Below, in pieces: positions 25,016 through 32,707 of a DNA stretch of 64,000 bases. This DNA is from Ectobacillus funiculus. Its GTDB lineage: Bacteria > Bacillota > Bacilli > Bacillales > Bacillaceae_G. Each line of letters opens with the position of its first letter. Position 1 is the stretch's first letter. A program made the position numbers and the translations under genes. The notes under the pieces were generated by a model, which was not told where the DNA came from, ran no database searches, and saw only the letters and a program-made list of their open reading frames with translations. The stretch lies in the NCBI RefSeq assembly GCF_042429435.1, contig NZ_JBHMAF010000196.1, one strand, 5' to 3'.

Positions 25016-25638
25016 TGCGAGCAGATGAAAGATTAACCCTTGAGACGCTTCCTGCTGATCCGGAGAAAGCGACTCTAGAAGGAAAAAATAAATTCTTAGG
25101 CTTTTGGTTGTTCCTTGGAGGAGAGACGGTGTTGTTTGCCTCTCTCTTCGGAACGTATCTTGCTTTGAGAAACTCAACAAACGGCGGACCGACAACACAA
25201 GAACTGTTCGAGCTCCCGATTGTTTTTATGGCGACCATGCTTTTGTTAACAAGCAGCTTAACAAGTGTATACGCCATTTATCATATGAAAAACCTAAATT
25301 TCAAACAAATGCAGCTGTGGCTTATCGTTACAGTTTTGTTAGGTGCAGGCTTCTTAGGTCTTGAAATTTATGAGTTTCACCATTATGTTACACATTTTAA
25401 GCATACGATAAGAAGCAGCGCGTTTGGCTCCGCTTTTTACACACTTGTTGGTACACATGGTGCGCACGTTACCTTTGGCTTACTGTGGATTTTGACTCTT
25501 ATCCTCCGCAATGCCAGACGCGGTTTAAATTTGTATAACGCACCGAAGTATTATGTAGCGTCTCTATACTGGCACTTTATTGATGTCGTTTGGGTGTTTA
25601 TTTTCACTGTAGTTTATTTAATGGGAATGGTGGGATAA
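25015..25638 (+). CDS. ctaE: Cytochrome caa3 oxidase subunit III
   Basis: A 207-aa membrane protein with five helices and the subunit III signature GFWLFLGGETVLFASLFGTY near residues 30-49 and GTHGAHVTFG near the fourth helix. It stabilises the core and the proton-uptake path. The ATG overlaps the ctaD stop by one base, and ctaF follows 3 bp after the stop. Confidence 0.95.
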   Translation: MRADERLTLETLPADPEKATLEGKNKFLGFWLFLGGETVLFASLFGTYLALRNSTNGGPTTQELFELPIVFMATMLLLTSSLTSVYAIYHMKNLNFKQMQLWLIVTVLLGAGFLGLEIYEFHHYVTHFKHTIRSSAFGSAFYTLVGTHGAHVTFGLLWILTLILRNARRGLNLYNAPKYYVASLYWHFIDVVWVFIFTVVYLMGMVG

Positions 25639-25641
25639 ACA

Positions 25642-25980
25642 ATGGCGTTAAAACAACCTGAAATTGCAAATTCAAAAGTGAATATTGAATACAGAAGAAA
25701 GAAAAATGCGGAGGAAATGAAGCATCATGTCGTTTCATTTGCATTGATGATTTTCTTGACACTCATTGCATTTTTAGCAGTCATGTATCCAAAAACGTTT
25801 GATCCGATTTTCACTGTACCATTCATTATTTTACTTGCTGTTGTGCAAGTGATTTTTCAGCTGTACTACTTTATGCATATGAGCCACAAAGGACATGAGG
25901 CGCCTTCTTTGTTCCTGTACGGTGGTATTACTGTCGGCTTATTGACAATTTTAACATTTACAGTGCTTATTTGGTGGTAA
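25642..25980 (+). CDS. ctaF: Cytochrome caa3 oxidase subunit IVB
   Basis: A 112-aa small subunit with three membrane helices and the typical FQLYYFMHMSHKGHE stretch between helices two and three. It starts 3 bp after ctaE and is the last of the tightly packed oxidase subunit genes. A 16-bp hairpin follows at 25983-26018, before ctaG. Confidence 0.93.
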   Translation: MALKQPEIANSKVNIEYRRKKNAEEMKHHVVSFALMIFLTLIAFLAVMYPKTFDPIFTVPFIILLAVVQVIFQLYYFMHMSHKGHEAPSLFLYGGITVGLLTILTFTVLIWW

Positions 25981-25982
25981 CT

Positions 25983-26018
25983 ATAAAAGGAGATTGATTA
26001 TGATCAATCTCCTTTTAT
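25983..26018 (+). terminator. 16-bp hairpin between ctaF and ctaG
   Basis: The stem 25983-25998/26003-26018, loop TATG, holds AAAAGGAGATTGAT and its inverse. The second arm ends CCTTTTAT. It is a terminator or attenuator that could lower ctaG expression relative to the oxidase subunits. Its first arm contains a GGAG that would be hidden in the stem. Confidence 0.65.
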
Positions 26019-26068
26019 GCAAGCTGAGGAGAGTATCCGTTTTCTTTATTATGAAGGGGGTGTATCCA

Positions 26069-26977
26069 ATGAACAACTTATGGATTTTCGGTTTTGAAGC
26101 GTTATGGAGCCCTATCTTTTTATCGATGATGATTCTAGTGTTAGTGGCATATTTTCTAATCATTGGGAAATATCGCTCGTATATTCCTCATGCTGAGAAA
26201 GTAAGCAAAAAGCAGCAGTTTTATTTTGTTACTGGTATTGTCCTATTATATCTTGTCAAGGGCGGTCCGATTGACTTGCTTGGCCATATTATCTTTAGTG
26301 CGCATATGACAGAGATGGCGATTTTATATACGGTAGTACCGCCGCTTTTGTTGCTTGGTTTGCCAAACTGGCTGTTAGAGAGAGTGATTCAAGTGAGAGT
26401 GGTTCGACTGCTGCTCAGTACAGTGGGAAAACCGCTTGTTGCTTTGCTTTTGTTTAACGCCCTGTTTTCCATTTACCATTTGCCTGTTGTATTTGATGCA
26501 GTCAAGCAAAGTTATATTGGGCATCCAATCTTTTTAGCGATTTTATTCGTTTCTGCGCTGCTGATGTGGTGGCCTGTCTTAAATCCATTGCCGGATCACC
26601 AAACACTTAGCGAGATAAAAAAAATTGGTTATATGTTTGCCAACGGTATGCTGCTTACGCCGGCTTGTGCTCTTATTATTTTTGCCAGCACCCCGCTATT
26701 TGCAACCTATACAGATCCGCAGGCTTGGATGAAGGCAATGGAGCTTTGTGTACCAACTGATACACTCTCTTCCCTGCAGTTGACAGGACCAGATTTTCTA
26801 GGGTGGATGCCGGTTGTGGAAGATCAGCAAACGGGCGGCGTGATTATGAAGATTATCCAAGAGATTGTATATGGAACGGTTATCGGCTATGTCTTTTTCC
26901 GATGGGCGCGCCGCGAACGGGAGAAGGAGAAGAATGAGGCGCCTGCATTGCCGCCATACGTGCAAACTAAGCCATGA
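26069..26977 (+). CDS. ctaG: Cytochrome caa3 oxidase assembly factor CtaG
   Basis: A 302-aa protein with about seven helices of the CtaG/Caa3_CtaG family, needed for copper loading or assembly of the oxidase. The ATG at 26069 follows GAAGGGGGTGTATCC; an in-frame start at 25994 lies inside the preceding hairpin. Markers are GGPIDLLGHIIFSAHM and WWPVLNPLP. A terminator at 26999-27026 closes the cta unit. Confidence 0.92.
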   Translation: MNNLWIFGFEALWSPIFLSMMILVLVAYFLIIGKYRSYIPHAEKVSKKQQFYFVTGIVLLYLVKGGPIDLLGHIIFSAHMTEMAILYTVVPPLLLLGLPNWLLERVIQVRVVRLLLSTVGKPLVALLLFNALFSIYHLPVVFDAVKQSYIGHPIFLAILFVSALLMWWPVLNPLPDHQTLSEIKKIGYMFANGMLLTPACALIIFASTPLFATYTDPQAWMKAMELCVPTDTLSSLQLTGPDFLGWMPVVEDQQTGGVIMKIIQEIVYGTVIGYVFFRWARREREKEKNEAPALPPYVQTKP

Positions 26978-26998
26978 AAAAAATGAAATTTGGTTCAT

Positions 26999-27026
26999 GC
27001 TCGGGAGCTTTCCGGGCTTTTTTTAC
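26999..27026 (+). terminator. Terminator of the cta operon
   Basis: GCTCGGGA (26999-27006) pairs with TTCCGGGC (27010-27017), including G-T pairs, followed by seven T. Its T-run merges with the start of a family 1 repeat. Confidence 0.75.
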
Positions 27027-27140
27027 TGTAAGAACATATAAATTTCCAGCTGGAAGCGAATTTGACGCAGTCGGAAATTTTAGGATGCAGTACAATTGCA
27101 ACTGCGCTTCTGCCTTCGCCTAACGGCTTGCCAATCATTT
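27022..27140 (+). repeat. Dispersed repeat family 1, copy H (decayed 3' end)
   Basis: The left hairpin is good (TATAAATTTCCAGC against GTCGGAAATTTTAGG), and GCAACTGCGCTTCTGCCTTC follows. The terminal hairpin has decayed to GGCTTGCCAATC. Confidence 0.75.
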
Positions 27141-27198
27141 AGTGTCCAAAATGGGGAGCGGGGCATAAGATAGGGAAAAAGGAAGGGCGAGGATAACG

Positions 27199-27543
27199 AT
27201 GGATTCGCAGCAAATCCTGCCGCTCGGGATGCTGTGCATTGCTGAGAGAACGGTAACGGAATTAGTGGATATGGCTATCGATGAAGTGCCCGGTGTGAGT
27301 AAGGTTGTTTCAAAGATTCTGGAGCCTTTTAGAAGGAAGAGAAGAAAGGGGATTTGGATTGAGGAGAAGGAAAAGGGGCTCGTGATTCATGTGAATGTCA
27401 TAATTTGTAATACAACGGCTATTTTACCCACATGTATTACCGTACAAGAGAGAATTAAAGAATGTATCGAATCAGTGATAGGTTTACCAGTCCAATCCGT
27501 TTGCATCCGGGTCGAACAATTGATAAAGGCGTATCCATCTTGA
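27199..27543 (+). CDS. Asp23/Gls24 family protein
   Basis: A 114-aa protein showing the layout of the Asp23/Gls24 (alkaline shock) family: an N-terminal helix with TVTELVDMAIDEVPGV, then a positively charged turn, a strand pair GLVIHVNVIICN, and a helix-strand end VQERIKECIESVIGLPVQSV. These proteins usually act at the membrane in envelope stress. The ATG follows GGAAGGGCGAGGATAACG. It sits alone between ctaG and the convergent YugN-like gene. The exact role is unknown. Confidence 0.7.
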   Translation: MDSQQILPLGMLCIAERTVTELVDMAIDEVPGVSKVVSKILEPFRRKRRKGIWIEEKEKGLVIHVNVIICNTTAILPTCITVQERIKECIESVIGLPVQSVCIRVEQLIKAYPS

Positions 27544-27556
27544 TACGCCTTATGTT

Positions 27557-27922
27557 TTAGTCTACATCCGGAAGATTTGATAACGCTTTCTTCACGTTCT
27601 TTAAAAGCTGTTCGCTTCTGTTTATTATGTTTTTCGGAAAGTTTTCACCTTCACCATACTCCACACCATGTGGATAGTAGTGCTTGCCAAGAAGCGGGGT
27701 TAACAATTTAATTTTTGCGGATCTATGACCAACTTCTCCTTCTGCTGCATATCCCTGAAGGCGTAGGTAGTACACATCTTGCAGCATTTCGAATTTATAG
27801 TCATATGTAACACGTTCGTAATCCCATTGTCCTGCTAAAATAAATCCATTTTCCTTCATGACTTCTGTCAGCAGTGTGAAATCTACGACCTGTTCATCAA
27901 GTCCTGTATTTTCAAATTTCAT
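27557..27922 (-). CDS. YugN-like family protein
   Basis: A 121-aa soluble protein matching the YugN-like family: MKFENTGLDEQVVDF at the start, then QWDYERVTYDYKFE and a C-terminal helix. The ATG at 27922 follows AAGGGGGCTTATACG; the longer reading frame to 28081 has no site and is not used. Function unknown. It is convergent with the Asp23-like gene, only 13 bp between stops, with no clear hairpin there. Confidence 0.75.
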   Translation of the reverse strand: MKFENTGLDEQVVDFTLLTEVMKENGFILAGQWDYERVTYDYKFEMLQDVYYLRLQGYAAEGEVGHRSAKIKLLTPLLGKHYYPHGVEYGEGENFPKNIINRSEQLLKNVKKALSNLPDVD

Positions 27923-28111
27923 CGTATAAGCCCCCTTAATATACATGAAAATTTTCCATAAATTTATAATAGTACGAATAATGTGAAAGTGCAATGAATA
28001 ACAAACAAAAACAAGATATGAAAAGGACGGCAGAATGTCTGCTTGACGAGAAAAAATATGATATATTGAATATACTAGCATATATACAATGTTATTTGTG
28101 ATTGTTTTCTT

Positions 28112-28165
28112 GCACTGTAGGAAAGTATAAATTTCTAGCTAGAAGCCATTCGACGAGTTTTCTTG
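28112..28165 (+). repeat. Dispersed repeat family 1, internally deleted copy I
   Basis: The left end CACTGTAGGAAAGTATAAAT through CTAGAAGCCATTCGACG is joined directly to the terminal GAGTTTTCTT, removing about 80 bp. The junction falls where CGACG occurs in both left and right parts, as expected for a short-homology deletion. Confidence 0.7.
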
Positions 28166-28243
28166 ATCAGAATTGAGAATATGAATTCTTGTTATGCATT
28201 CCGTGCATACCTCGGGATACAAGGCCACAGGGGGTATATTGTA

Positions 28244-29278
28244 GTGAAGAAGGTATTGGTTATTCTTCTTTTAACCGTTATTGTATTATTTGTAGATTTG
28301 TACGGTAAGCTCATCTTTTCACAGTATATAAAGCCGTCTGATTCGCTCCCTAAAAAGGTTATTACATCAAACTCGAAGAAGCAAGGAGAGGGAATGCCCG
28401 CCGAAGCCGTCTCAAAAATGTTAGGAAGAGATTCGGAGAGTGTGTTAGCGTTGTTTGGAGAACCATCGCGAATGGAACCGTCTGCCTATGATTATGAGTG
28501 GTGGGTGTACAATACTGATTTGTCACACTATGTGCAGTTTGGTATTTGGCAAAATAAAGTCGTCACTATCTACGCTGGGGGTCAGAAAATAGATGTATCC
28601 CCATACCACATGGGACAAAAGTATGGGGATATTTATGAATTAACACCATTTTCGTATGAAATTGCTTTAGATTACAATAACAGCAGTTATGAATTTGAGC
28701 TATCTGAGTCAGATGTGAATGAACAGCCGTTAATTGCAATCCAAAATGGCTGGGCGCAGTTGTATTTTGACAAGTTCACACAGAAGTTAACAGGAGTTCG
28801 CTATATGGATAATGAAACGCTTCTCAAACAACGACCCTATCAGATTATGTATTCAGGTGCGTTGATGAGTCCACAGGCCTTGACGGCAGAGCAGGAGAAC
28901 GAAATAGAAACAGCAAATGCAAAGCAAATTTTAGATTTAACAAATATCATTCGGATTCGAGAGCATCTCAAGCCGCTTGCGTGGGATGATGAGGTGGCAG
29001 AGGTTGCTTATTTGCATAGCAAGGACATGAAGGATAGCAGCTATTTCGCGCACGAATCACCGAAATTCGGGTCACTCGGGGATCGGCTTACGCGTGGGAA
29101 GGTGACGTTTCGGACCGCTGGAGAAAATATCGCTTCGAACTATACAGACGGTATTGCTGCGGTGCAGGGCTGGCTAAATAGTGAAGGACATCGCGAAAAC
29201 GTGCTAAACTCAAAATTCAACAGCTTAGGCGTTGGAGTATACGATACGTACTATACACAAAATTTTACGCAAAAATAA
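28244..29278 (+). CDS. ylbC: YlbC, CAP-domain (SCP-like) membrane-anchored protein
   Basis: A 344-aa protein starting with GTG at 28244 behind AGGGGGTATATTGTA. An N-terminal signal anchor (VLVILLLTVIVLFVDLYG) is followed by a CAP-associated N-terminal region (about 50-190) and a C-terminal CAP/SCP domain (about 220-344) with LTNIIRIREHLKPL, HSKDM, FAHESP, GENIA and GWLNSEGHRENVL. Such domains face outward in Bacillus; the function here is unknown. Some CAP proteins are spore-coat (YkwD/SafA-type) components. Confidence 0.88.
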   Translation: MKKVLVILLLTVIVLFVDLYGKLIFSQYIKPSDSLPKKVITSNSKKQGEGMPAEAVSKMLGRDSESVLALFGEPSRMEPSAYDYEWWVYNTDLSHYVQFGIWQNKVVTIYAGGQKIDVSPYHMGQKYGDIYELTPFSYEIALDYNNSSYEFELSESDVNEQPLIAIQNGWAQLYFDKFTQKLTGVRYMDNETLLKQRPYQIMYSGALMSPQALTAEQENEIETANAKQILDLTNIIRIREHLKPLAWDDEVAEVAYLHSKDMKDSSYFAHESPKFGSLGDRLTRGKVTFRTAGENIASNYTDGIAAVQGWLNSEGHRENVLNSKFNSLGVGVYDTYYTQNFTQK

Positions 29279-29324
29279 CGGGGCAGTGCCTAAAAATAGG
29301 CGAACCATGCGCCGTTTTTTTCTT
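29277..29324 (+). terminator. ylbC terminator
   Basis: AACGGGGCA pairs with TGCGCCGTT with one mismatch around an inner GCC/GGC hairpin, and is followed by TTTTTTT. Confidence 0.6.
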
Positions 29325-29363
29325 ACAATGTAGTATATGATTTCAATACATGAGGTGAGGAAC

Positions 29364-29801
29364 ATGACGACAGCACGAGGACAACTGCATCCTTCTGTGC
29401 AAAAGTTCAAACAGTTTGTACGCCATCACCCGAAAATGACTCAAATTGTACGGAATGGAGAAAAGACGTGGCAGCAGTTCTATGAAGAGTGGTATTTGCT
29501 TGGCGAACAGGATGCAGTGTGGAACACGTATAAGGAAAATCCAATAGAAACGAAGCAGGCAGCAGTACAAACAAATGTGATAGATGAAGAGGAATCGAAA
29601 AAGGACTGGATGGGACAAATGCTGACATTTATTAAAAATATGAATGTTGATCAAATGCAGCAGCATTTAGCTAATGTAACAAGTGTGATCGGAAGCGTAC
29701 AGCAGGTTGTTCAATCTTTCAAGGGCGGTACTAACGTCCCGCAGCAGGAGCAGCCACAGCAGCCAGTACAAAATAATCCGTTTTTCTTTCAAAAAGATTA
29801 G
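29364..29801 (+). CDS. ylbD: YlbD-like protein (putative coat protein)
   Basis: A 145-aa protein of the YlbD family, seen from the N-terminal helix region (HPSVQKFKQFVRHHPKM, then EEWYLLGEQDAVW) and a Gln-rich C-terminus (QQVVQSFKGG, QQEQPQQPVQN). The ATG at 29364 follows GAGGTGAGGAAC. It forms an operon with ylbE, 11 bp away. In B. subtilis the family is annotated as a putative spore coat protein. Confidence 0.85.
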   Translation: MTTARGQLHPSVQKFKQFVRHHPKMTQIVRNGEKTWQQFYEEWYLLGEQDAVWNTYKENPIETKQAAVQTNVIDEEESKKDWMGQMLTFIKNMNVDQMQQHLANVTSVIGSVQQVVQSFKGGTNVPQQEQPQQPVQNNPFFFQKD

Positions 29802-29812
29802 GGGGCGCGTGT

Positions 29813-30064
29813 ATGAGACAGGAGCTCATTGAACTTTTGCAATCTCGGGAGGATTTAAAAACCTATATCAGACAGCAGCCGCATTGGTATAGACGACTTT
29901 CACGTAATCCGGGAGAGAGGGAAGCTTTTGAGACAGCGGCGCTTCAATTCTACAAAAGAACGATTCCTGATCAGGTTGCTAAGTTTCAAAATCAGCTTGC
30001 AATGGCTTCGATTATGCTTGAAATGTTTCAATATATGAAGCAGCAAAATCCGGGTGCTGAGTAA
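29813..30064 (+). CDS. ylbE: YlbE-like protein
   Basis: An 83-aa helical protein of the YlbE-like family with the marker HWYRRLSRNP near residues 23-32. The ATG follows AGGGGGCGCGTGT. It starts 11 bp after ylbD and probably shares its transcript and a sporulation or coat role, but its function is unknown. Confidence 0.85.
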   Translation: MRQELIELLQSREDLKTYIRQQPHWYRRLSRNPGEREAFETAALQFYKRTIPDQVAKFQNQLAMASIMLEMFQYMKQQNPGAE

Positions 30065-30130
30065 AGGGGTATCCGTCATGCATAAGTTCTGTTACAATAG
30101 AAAGCAATCATATAAAAAGGAGCTTACGGC

Positions 30131-30703
30131 ATGACGGAAATTTGTTTAGTGCGACATGGACAAACAGACTGGAACTTCCAGGAGATTATCCAAGGGAGAG
30201 AAGATATCCCGCTCAACGAAACCGGCAGACAACAGGCAAAGCAAAGCGCGGTTGCCCTGCTCGGAGAGAACTGGGATGTAATTATTAGCAGTCCGTTAGT
30301 ACGAGCCTACGAAACGGCAAAGGAAATTGCTGATGCTGTTGGACTTGATGCGATTCATCTAGATGAACGTTTTATAGAGCGGCATTTCGGGGAAGCATCT
30401 GGCAAGCCTGTGCGCGATGTTCGCCATCATATTGCTAGTGGCGATGTGAAAGGGATGGAGAGCGAGCAGGAGCTTGTAGAGCGTTGCTTTTCTGCGTTGC
30501 AGGATGTTGCAGCTCAGCATGCTGGTAAGCGAATCGTTATTGTTGCGCACGCACATGCAATTAAGGCTATGCTTCATGCTATCAACCCTAGTGAGGTTAC
30601 GTTTCAAACATTTCTGAAGAATGCTTGTATTAACTATATTGCTTTGCAAGAAGAGACGTGGAGTATCATAAGATATAATGTGGCAGAGCATATTCTTGCC
30701 TAA
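30131..30703 (+). CDS. Histidine phosphatase family protein (phosphoglycerate mutase-like)
   Basis: A 190-aa enzyme with the catalytic RHGQTDWN motif at residues 8-15, the SPLVRAYETA second block, and a later histidine in VAHAHA, typical of PhoE/CobC-type phosphatases. The substrate cannot be told from sequence. The ATG follows AAAAGGAGCTTACGGC. It sits between ylbE and ylbF, a position I do not recall in B. subtilis. Confidence 0.85.
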   Translation: MTEICLVRHGQTDWNFQEIIQGREDIPLNETGRQQAKQSAVALLGENWDVIISSPLVRAYETAKEIADAVGLDAIHLDERFIERHFGEASGKPVRDVRHHIASGDVKGMESEQELVERCFSALQDVAAQHAGKRIVIVAHAHAIKAMLHAINPSEVTFQTFLKNACINYIALQEETWSIIRYNVAEHILA

Positions 30704-30799
30704 GCGCGGCTGCCCTTGCTGTACGCCATTGTACCAAAAGCAGGATTAGGACTTACACTGAAAATATGGTATGATAGGTAATCGGGAGGTGTCCTTTAT

Positions 30800-31249
30800 A
30801 TGATAATTGCAACGCTTGAGAGCGTGATGATTTTGGACGAAGCAGAGCAGCTTGCTCGCATGATTGTGCAATCAGAATTAGCTGAGCATTATCGACAATG
30901 CTACGATATATTAAAGCAAGACCATGTTGCACAGGAGCTTATTCGACAGTTCACTGCTATCAAGGAACGCTATGAAGAGGTGCAGCGGTTTGGGAAATAC
31001 CATCCCGATTTTTCATCTGTTACAAAGCAAATGCGCGAGCTAAAGCGTCAAGTAGATTTACATGAAACGATCGCTTCCTTTAAGAAAGCGGAGAACGATA
31101 TGCAAAAATTGCTTGATGAAGTGAGCGTTTTAATAGGGCAGGAAGTTTCTCCAGCCATTAAAGTGCCAACGGGCAATCCATTTTTTGATGCTGGCGGCTG
31201 CAGCGGAGGCTGCGGTTCCGGGGGAAGCTGCGGTTGTAAAACGGGATGA
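30800..31249 (+). CDS. ylbF: YlbF, Y-complex regulator
   Basis: A 149-aa protein, mostly helical, with a cysteine-glycine tail CSGGCGSGGSCGC at residues 135-147. In B. subtilis, YlbF works with YmcA (RicA) and YaaT (RicT) in a complex that affects RNase Y, sporulation, competence and biofilm and carries Fe-S clusters. The Cys tail here preserves the likely ligands. The ATG follows CGGGAGGTGTCCTTTAT. The stop codon lies inside its terminator hairpin (31238-31264). Confidence 0.92.
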   Translation: MIIATLESVMILDEAEQLARMIVQSELAEHYRQCYDILKQDHVAQELIRQFTAIKERYEEVQRFGKYHPDFSSVTKQMRELKRQVDLHETIASFKKAENDMQKLLDEVSVLIGQEVSPAIKVPTGNPFFDAGGCSGGCGSGGSCGCKTG

Positions 31250-31264
31250 ATTCCCGTTTTTCTC
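31238..31264 (+). terminator. ylbF terminator
   Basis: AAAACGGGA (31238-31246) and TCCCGTTTT (31252-31260), loop TGAAT, then T. The ylbF TGA stop is in the loop. Confidence 0.75.
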
Positions 31265-31467
31265 TTTCTGGACGAAAGCGGATACAGCGGCATATACTTG
31301 TTCTGTTATATGCCCTATTTCGCAGCTGCGCTGTTTTTACTTATGCGGCATGGAACGTAAGCATTCCAAATGAAACATATTAGAACAGCGATCCGAGCTA
31401 GAGAGAAACTGTGAAGTCATCAACTGTGCTTCGTAAGCTTGAAAATAGCAAAGAAAGGCGGTGAGCT

Positions 31468-31508
31468 CTGCTCTAAATACATACAACAGCCTATGTTTTT
31501 AGGAGCAG
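31468..31508 (+). promoter_or_regulatory. Hairpin that can hide the ylbG ribosome-binding site
   Basis: CTGCTCTAAA (31468-31477) pairs with TTTAGGAGCAG (31498-31508), with one bulged G. The pairing arm contains the ylbG site AGGAG at 31501-31505, nine bases before the ATG. Confidence 0.4.
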
Positions 31509-31514
31509 CCCCAT

Positions 31515-31784
31515 ATGTTTGGACAACGACAAGGAATCATTGTGTATTTGCATTCGCTTAAGCATGCGAAGCTTCTTCGTAAATACGGCAATATTCATTA
31601 TATTTCAAAGCGTTTCAAGTATGTTGTGCTGTACTGCGATCTGGATCGGACGGATGCGATGATGGAGAAGTTAAATAATTTTCCGTTCGTCAAAGGAGTC
31701 GAGCCATCGTATCGTCCGTTTTTGAAAACGGAATTTGAATCCAAGCCAGATCGGGCAAAGGAGTACGACTATAAAATTGAGTAA
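31515..31784 (+). CDS. ylbG: YlbG (UPF0298 family)
   Basis: An 89-aa basic protein of UPF0298, recognised by GIIVYLHSLKHAKLLRKYG and FVKGVEPSYRPFLKTEFE. Function unknown; the fold is a small alpha-beta unit. The ATG at 31515 follows AGGAGCAGCCCCAT, a ribosome site that can fold into an upstream hairpin. It lies 265 bp after ylbF and has its own terminator. Confidence 0.9.
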   Translation: MFGQRQGIIVYLHSLKHAKLLRKYGNIHYISKRFKYVVLYCDLDRTDAMMEKLNNFPFVKGVEPSYRPFLKTEFESKPDRAKEYDYKIE

Positions 31785-31816
31785 AAGCCCTCGATACTGA
31801 GGGCTTTTTATTTTTG
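31785..31816 (+). terminator. ylbG terminator
   Basis: AAGCCCTC (31785-31792) and GAGGGCTT (31799-31806), then TTTATTTTTG. Confidence 0.85.
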
Positions 31817-31932
31817 TAGCAAGAAAACCACTGGCTAGGTGGTTCTGACTTACACTTCCACATAAAGATAAAAGCATCTTTTCGCGGGAAGAACTGTCTT
31901 CTTCACGGGCACCTTAGGTCGATTCGGCGTTG

Positions 31933-32322
31933 TTATTGCATTGGCGGGATAAAGCGGTTCATGCGCAGTATGCCGATGAGGTGGCTGTAGTATAGCTCTG
32001 TTTCAGGAAATGTCGTTGATGGCTTTACTGTGAAGGCGACGACTTCCTTCTCAAGCGAAGCAGCTGTTTCTTCAAACAGCTCATATCGTTTGCTTTTTTT
32101 GTCCTCTAAGAGGGGAATGCCCTCTCGGCAGATGTAAATTGGCTGGAATTTTCCTTCTGTTGTTGGGTGCAGCACAACAGCGAGTGAGCAAACAGCCTTA
32201 TTATTTTTAGTAGTGTGGAATGCAAGCATATGGGCAAGGCGGTGGCGATTTGCTTTAGCAATCTCGAGCAGCTCATACAAATCTGAATATCCTTCTCCTA
32301 GTTCGATAAAACGTTGAATCAT
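31933..32322 (-). CDS. Conserved hypothetical protein (129 aa)
   Basis: A soluble mixed alpha-beta protein starting MIQRFIELGEGYSDLYELLE and ending GILRMNRFIPPMQ. I do not recognise a domain with certainty; B. cereus-group genomes carry something of this kind between ylbG and rsmD. The ATG at 32322 has the strong site AAGGAGGAGAAGAAACT. It is on the opposite strand to its neighbours, without a signal peptide or membrane helix. Confidence 0.75.
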   Translation of the reverse strand: MIQRFIELGEGYSDLYELLEIAKANRHRLAHMLAFHTTKNNKAVCSLAVVLHPTTEGKFQPIYICREGIPLLEDKKSKRYELFEETAASLEKEVVAFTVKPSTTFPETELYYSHLIGILRMNRFIPPMQ

Positions 32323-32388
32323 AGTTTCTTCTCCTCCTTTTGTCTTTCCTTACTGTACCATTTGCTAAAACTAATGAAAAGATGGACA

Positions 32389-32415
32389 AATAAAAAAACC
32401 CTGCATTTGCAGGGT
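32389..32415 (-). terminator. Minus-strand terminator upstream of the 129-aa gene
   Basis: ACCCTGC/GCAGGGT with loop AAAT is followed on the minus strand by TTTTTTATTTG. It would end a minus-strand transcript arriving from 32421 or beyond. Confidence 0.75.
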
Positions 32416-32420
32416 CCTTC

Positions 32421-32618
32421 TTATACCGGCGTCACCGTCGGCAAGAAGGCAAAGGGAGAGGAGAAACCGGAGGAAGAACTTATGGGGAAACGTAAGTCTT
32501 CTCCGCGGTTGGCAACAACACCTGAAGTGATGTTGTTACCTTTATTCTTGTCACTTTTAGGGAAAGTTATACAAGAGGAATGAAAAAATCTAACAGTAAG
32601 TATAAGTGTATAAGAGGG
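32421..32618 (-). pseudogene. Minus-strand open frame without a start codon
   Basis: This frame is open for 65 codons. Its last part reads ITFPKSDKNKGNNITSGVV, then ANRGEDLRFPISSSSG and FLPTVTPV, which looks like a real protein end, and a strong minus-strand terminator follows 6 bases after the stop. No ATG, GTG or TTG in frame is usable at the front. It is either a decayed gene, a gene with a start-disrupting frameshift, or one using a rare start. Confidence 0.3.
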
Positions 32619-32707
32619 TTAGGAAGAAACGGGCATGAATGGTTTTTCTTTCCGGTGTTTTATGGTAGGATTATGAAGGATGAATGTAAGAAAAGGTAGG
32701 AATCAAC

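Noticed and set aside
32314..32583. Plus-strand open frame of 89 codons
   Set aside because: It has no ribosome site, begins inside the start region of a minus-strand gene and crosses a minus-strand terminator hairpin. The opposite frame looks more protein-like.
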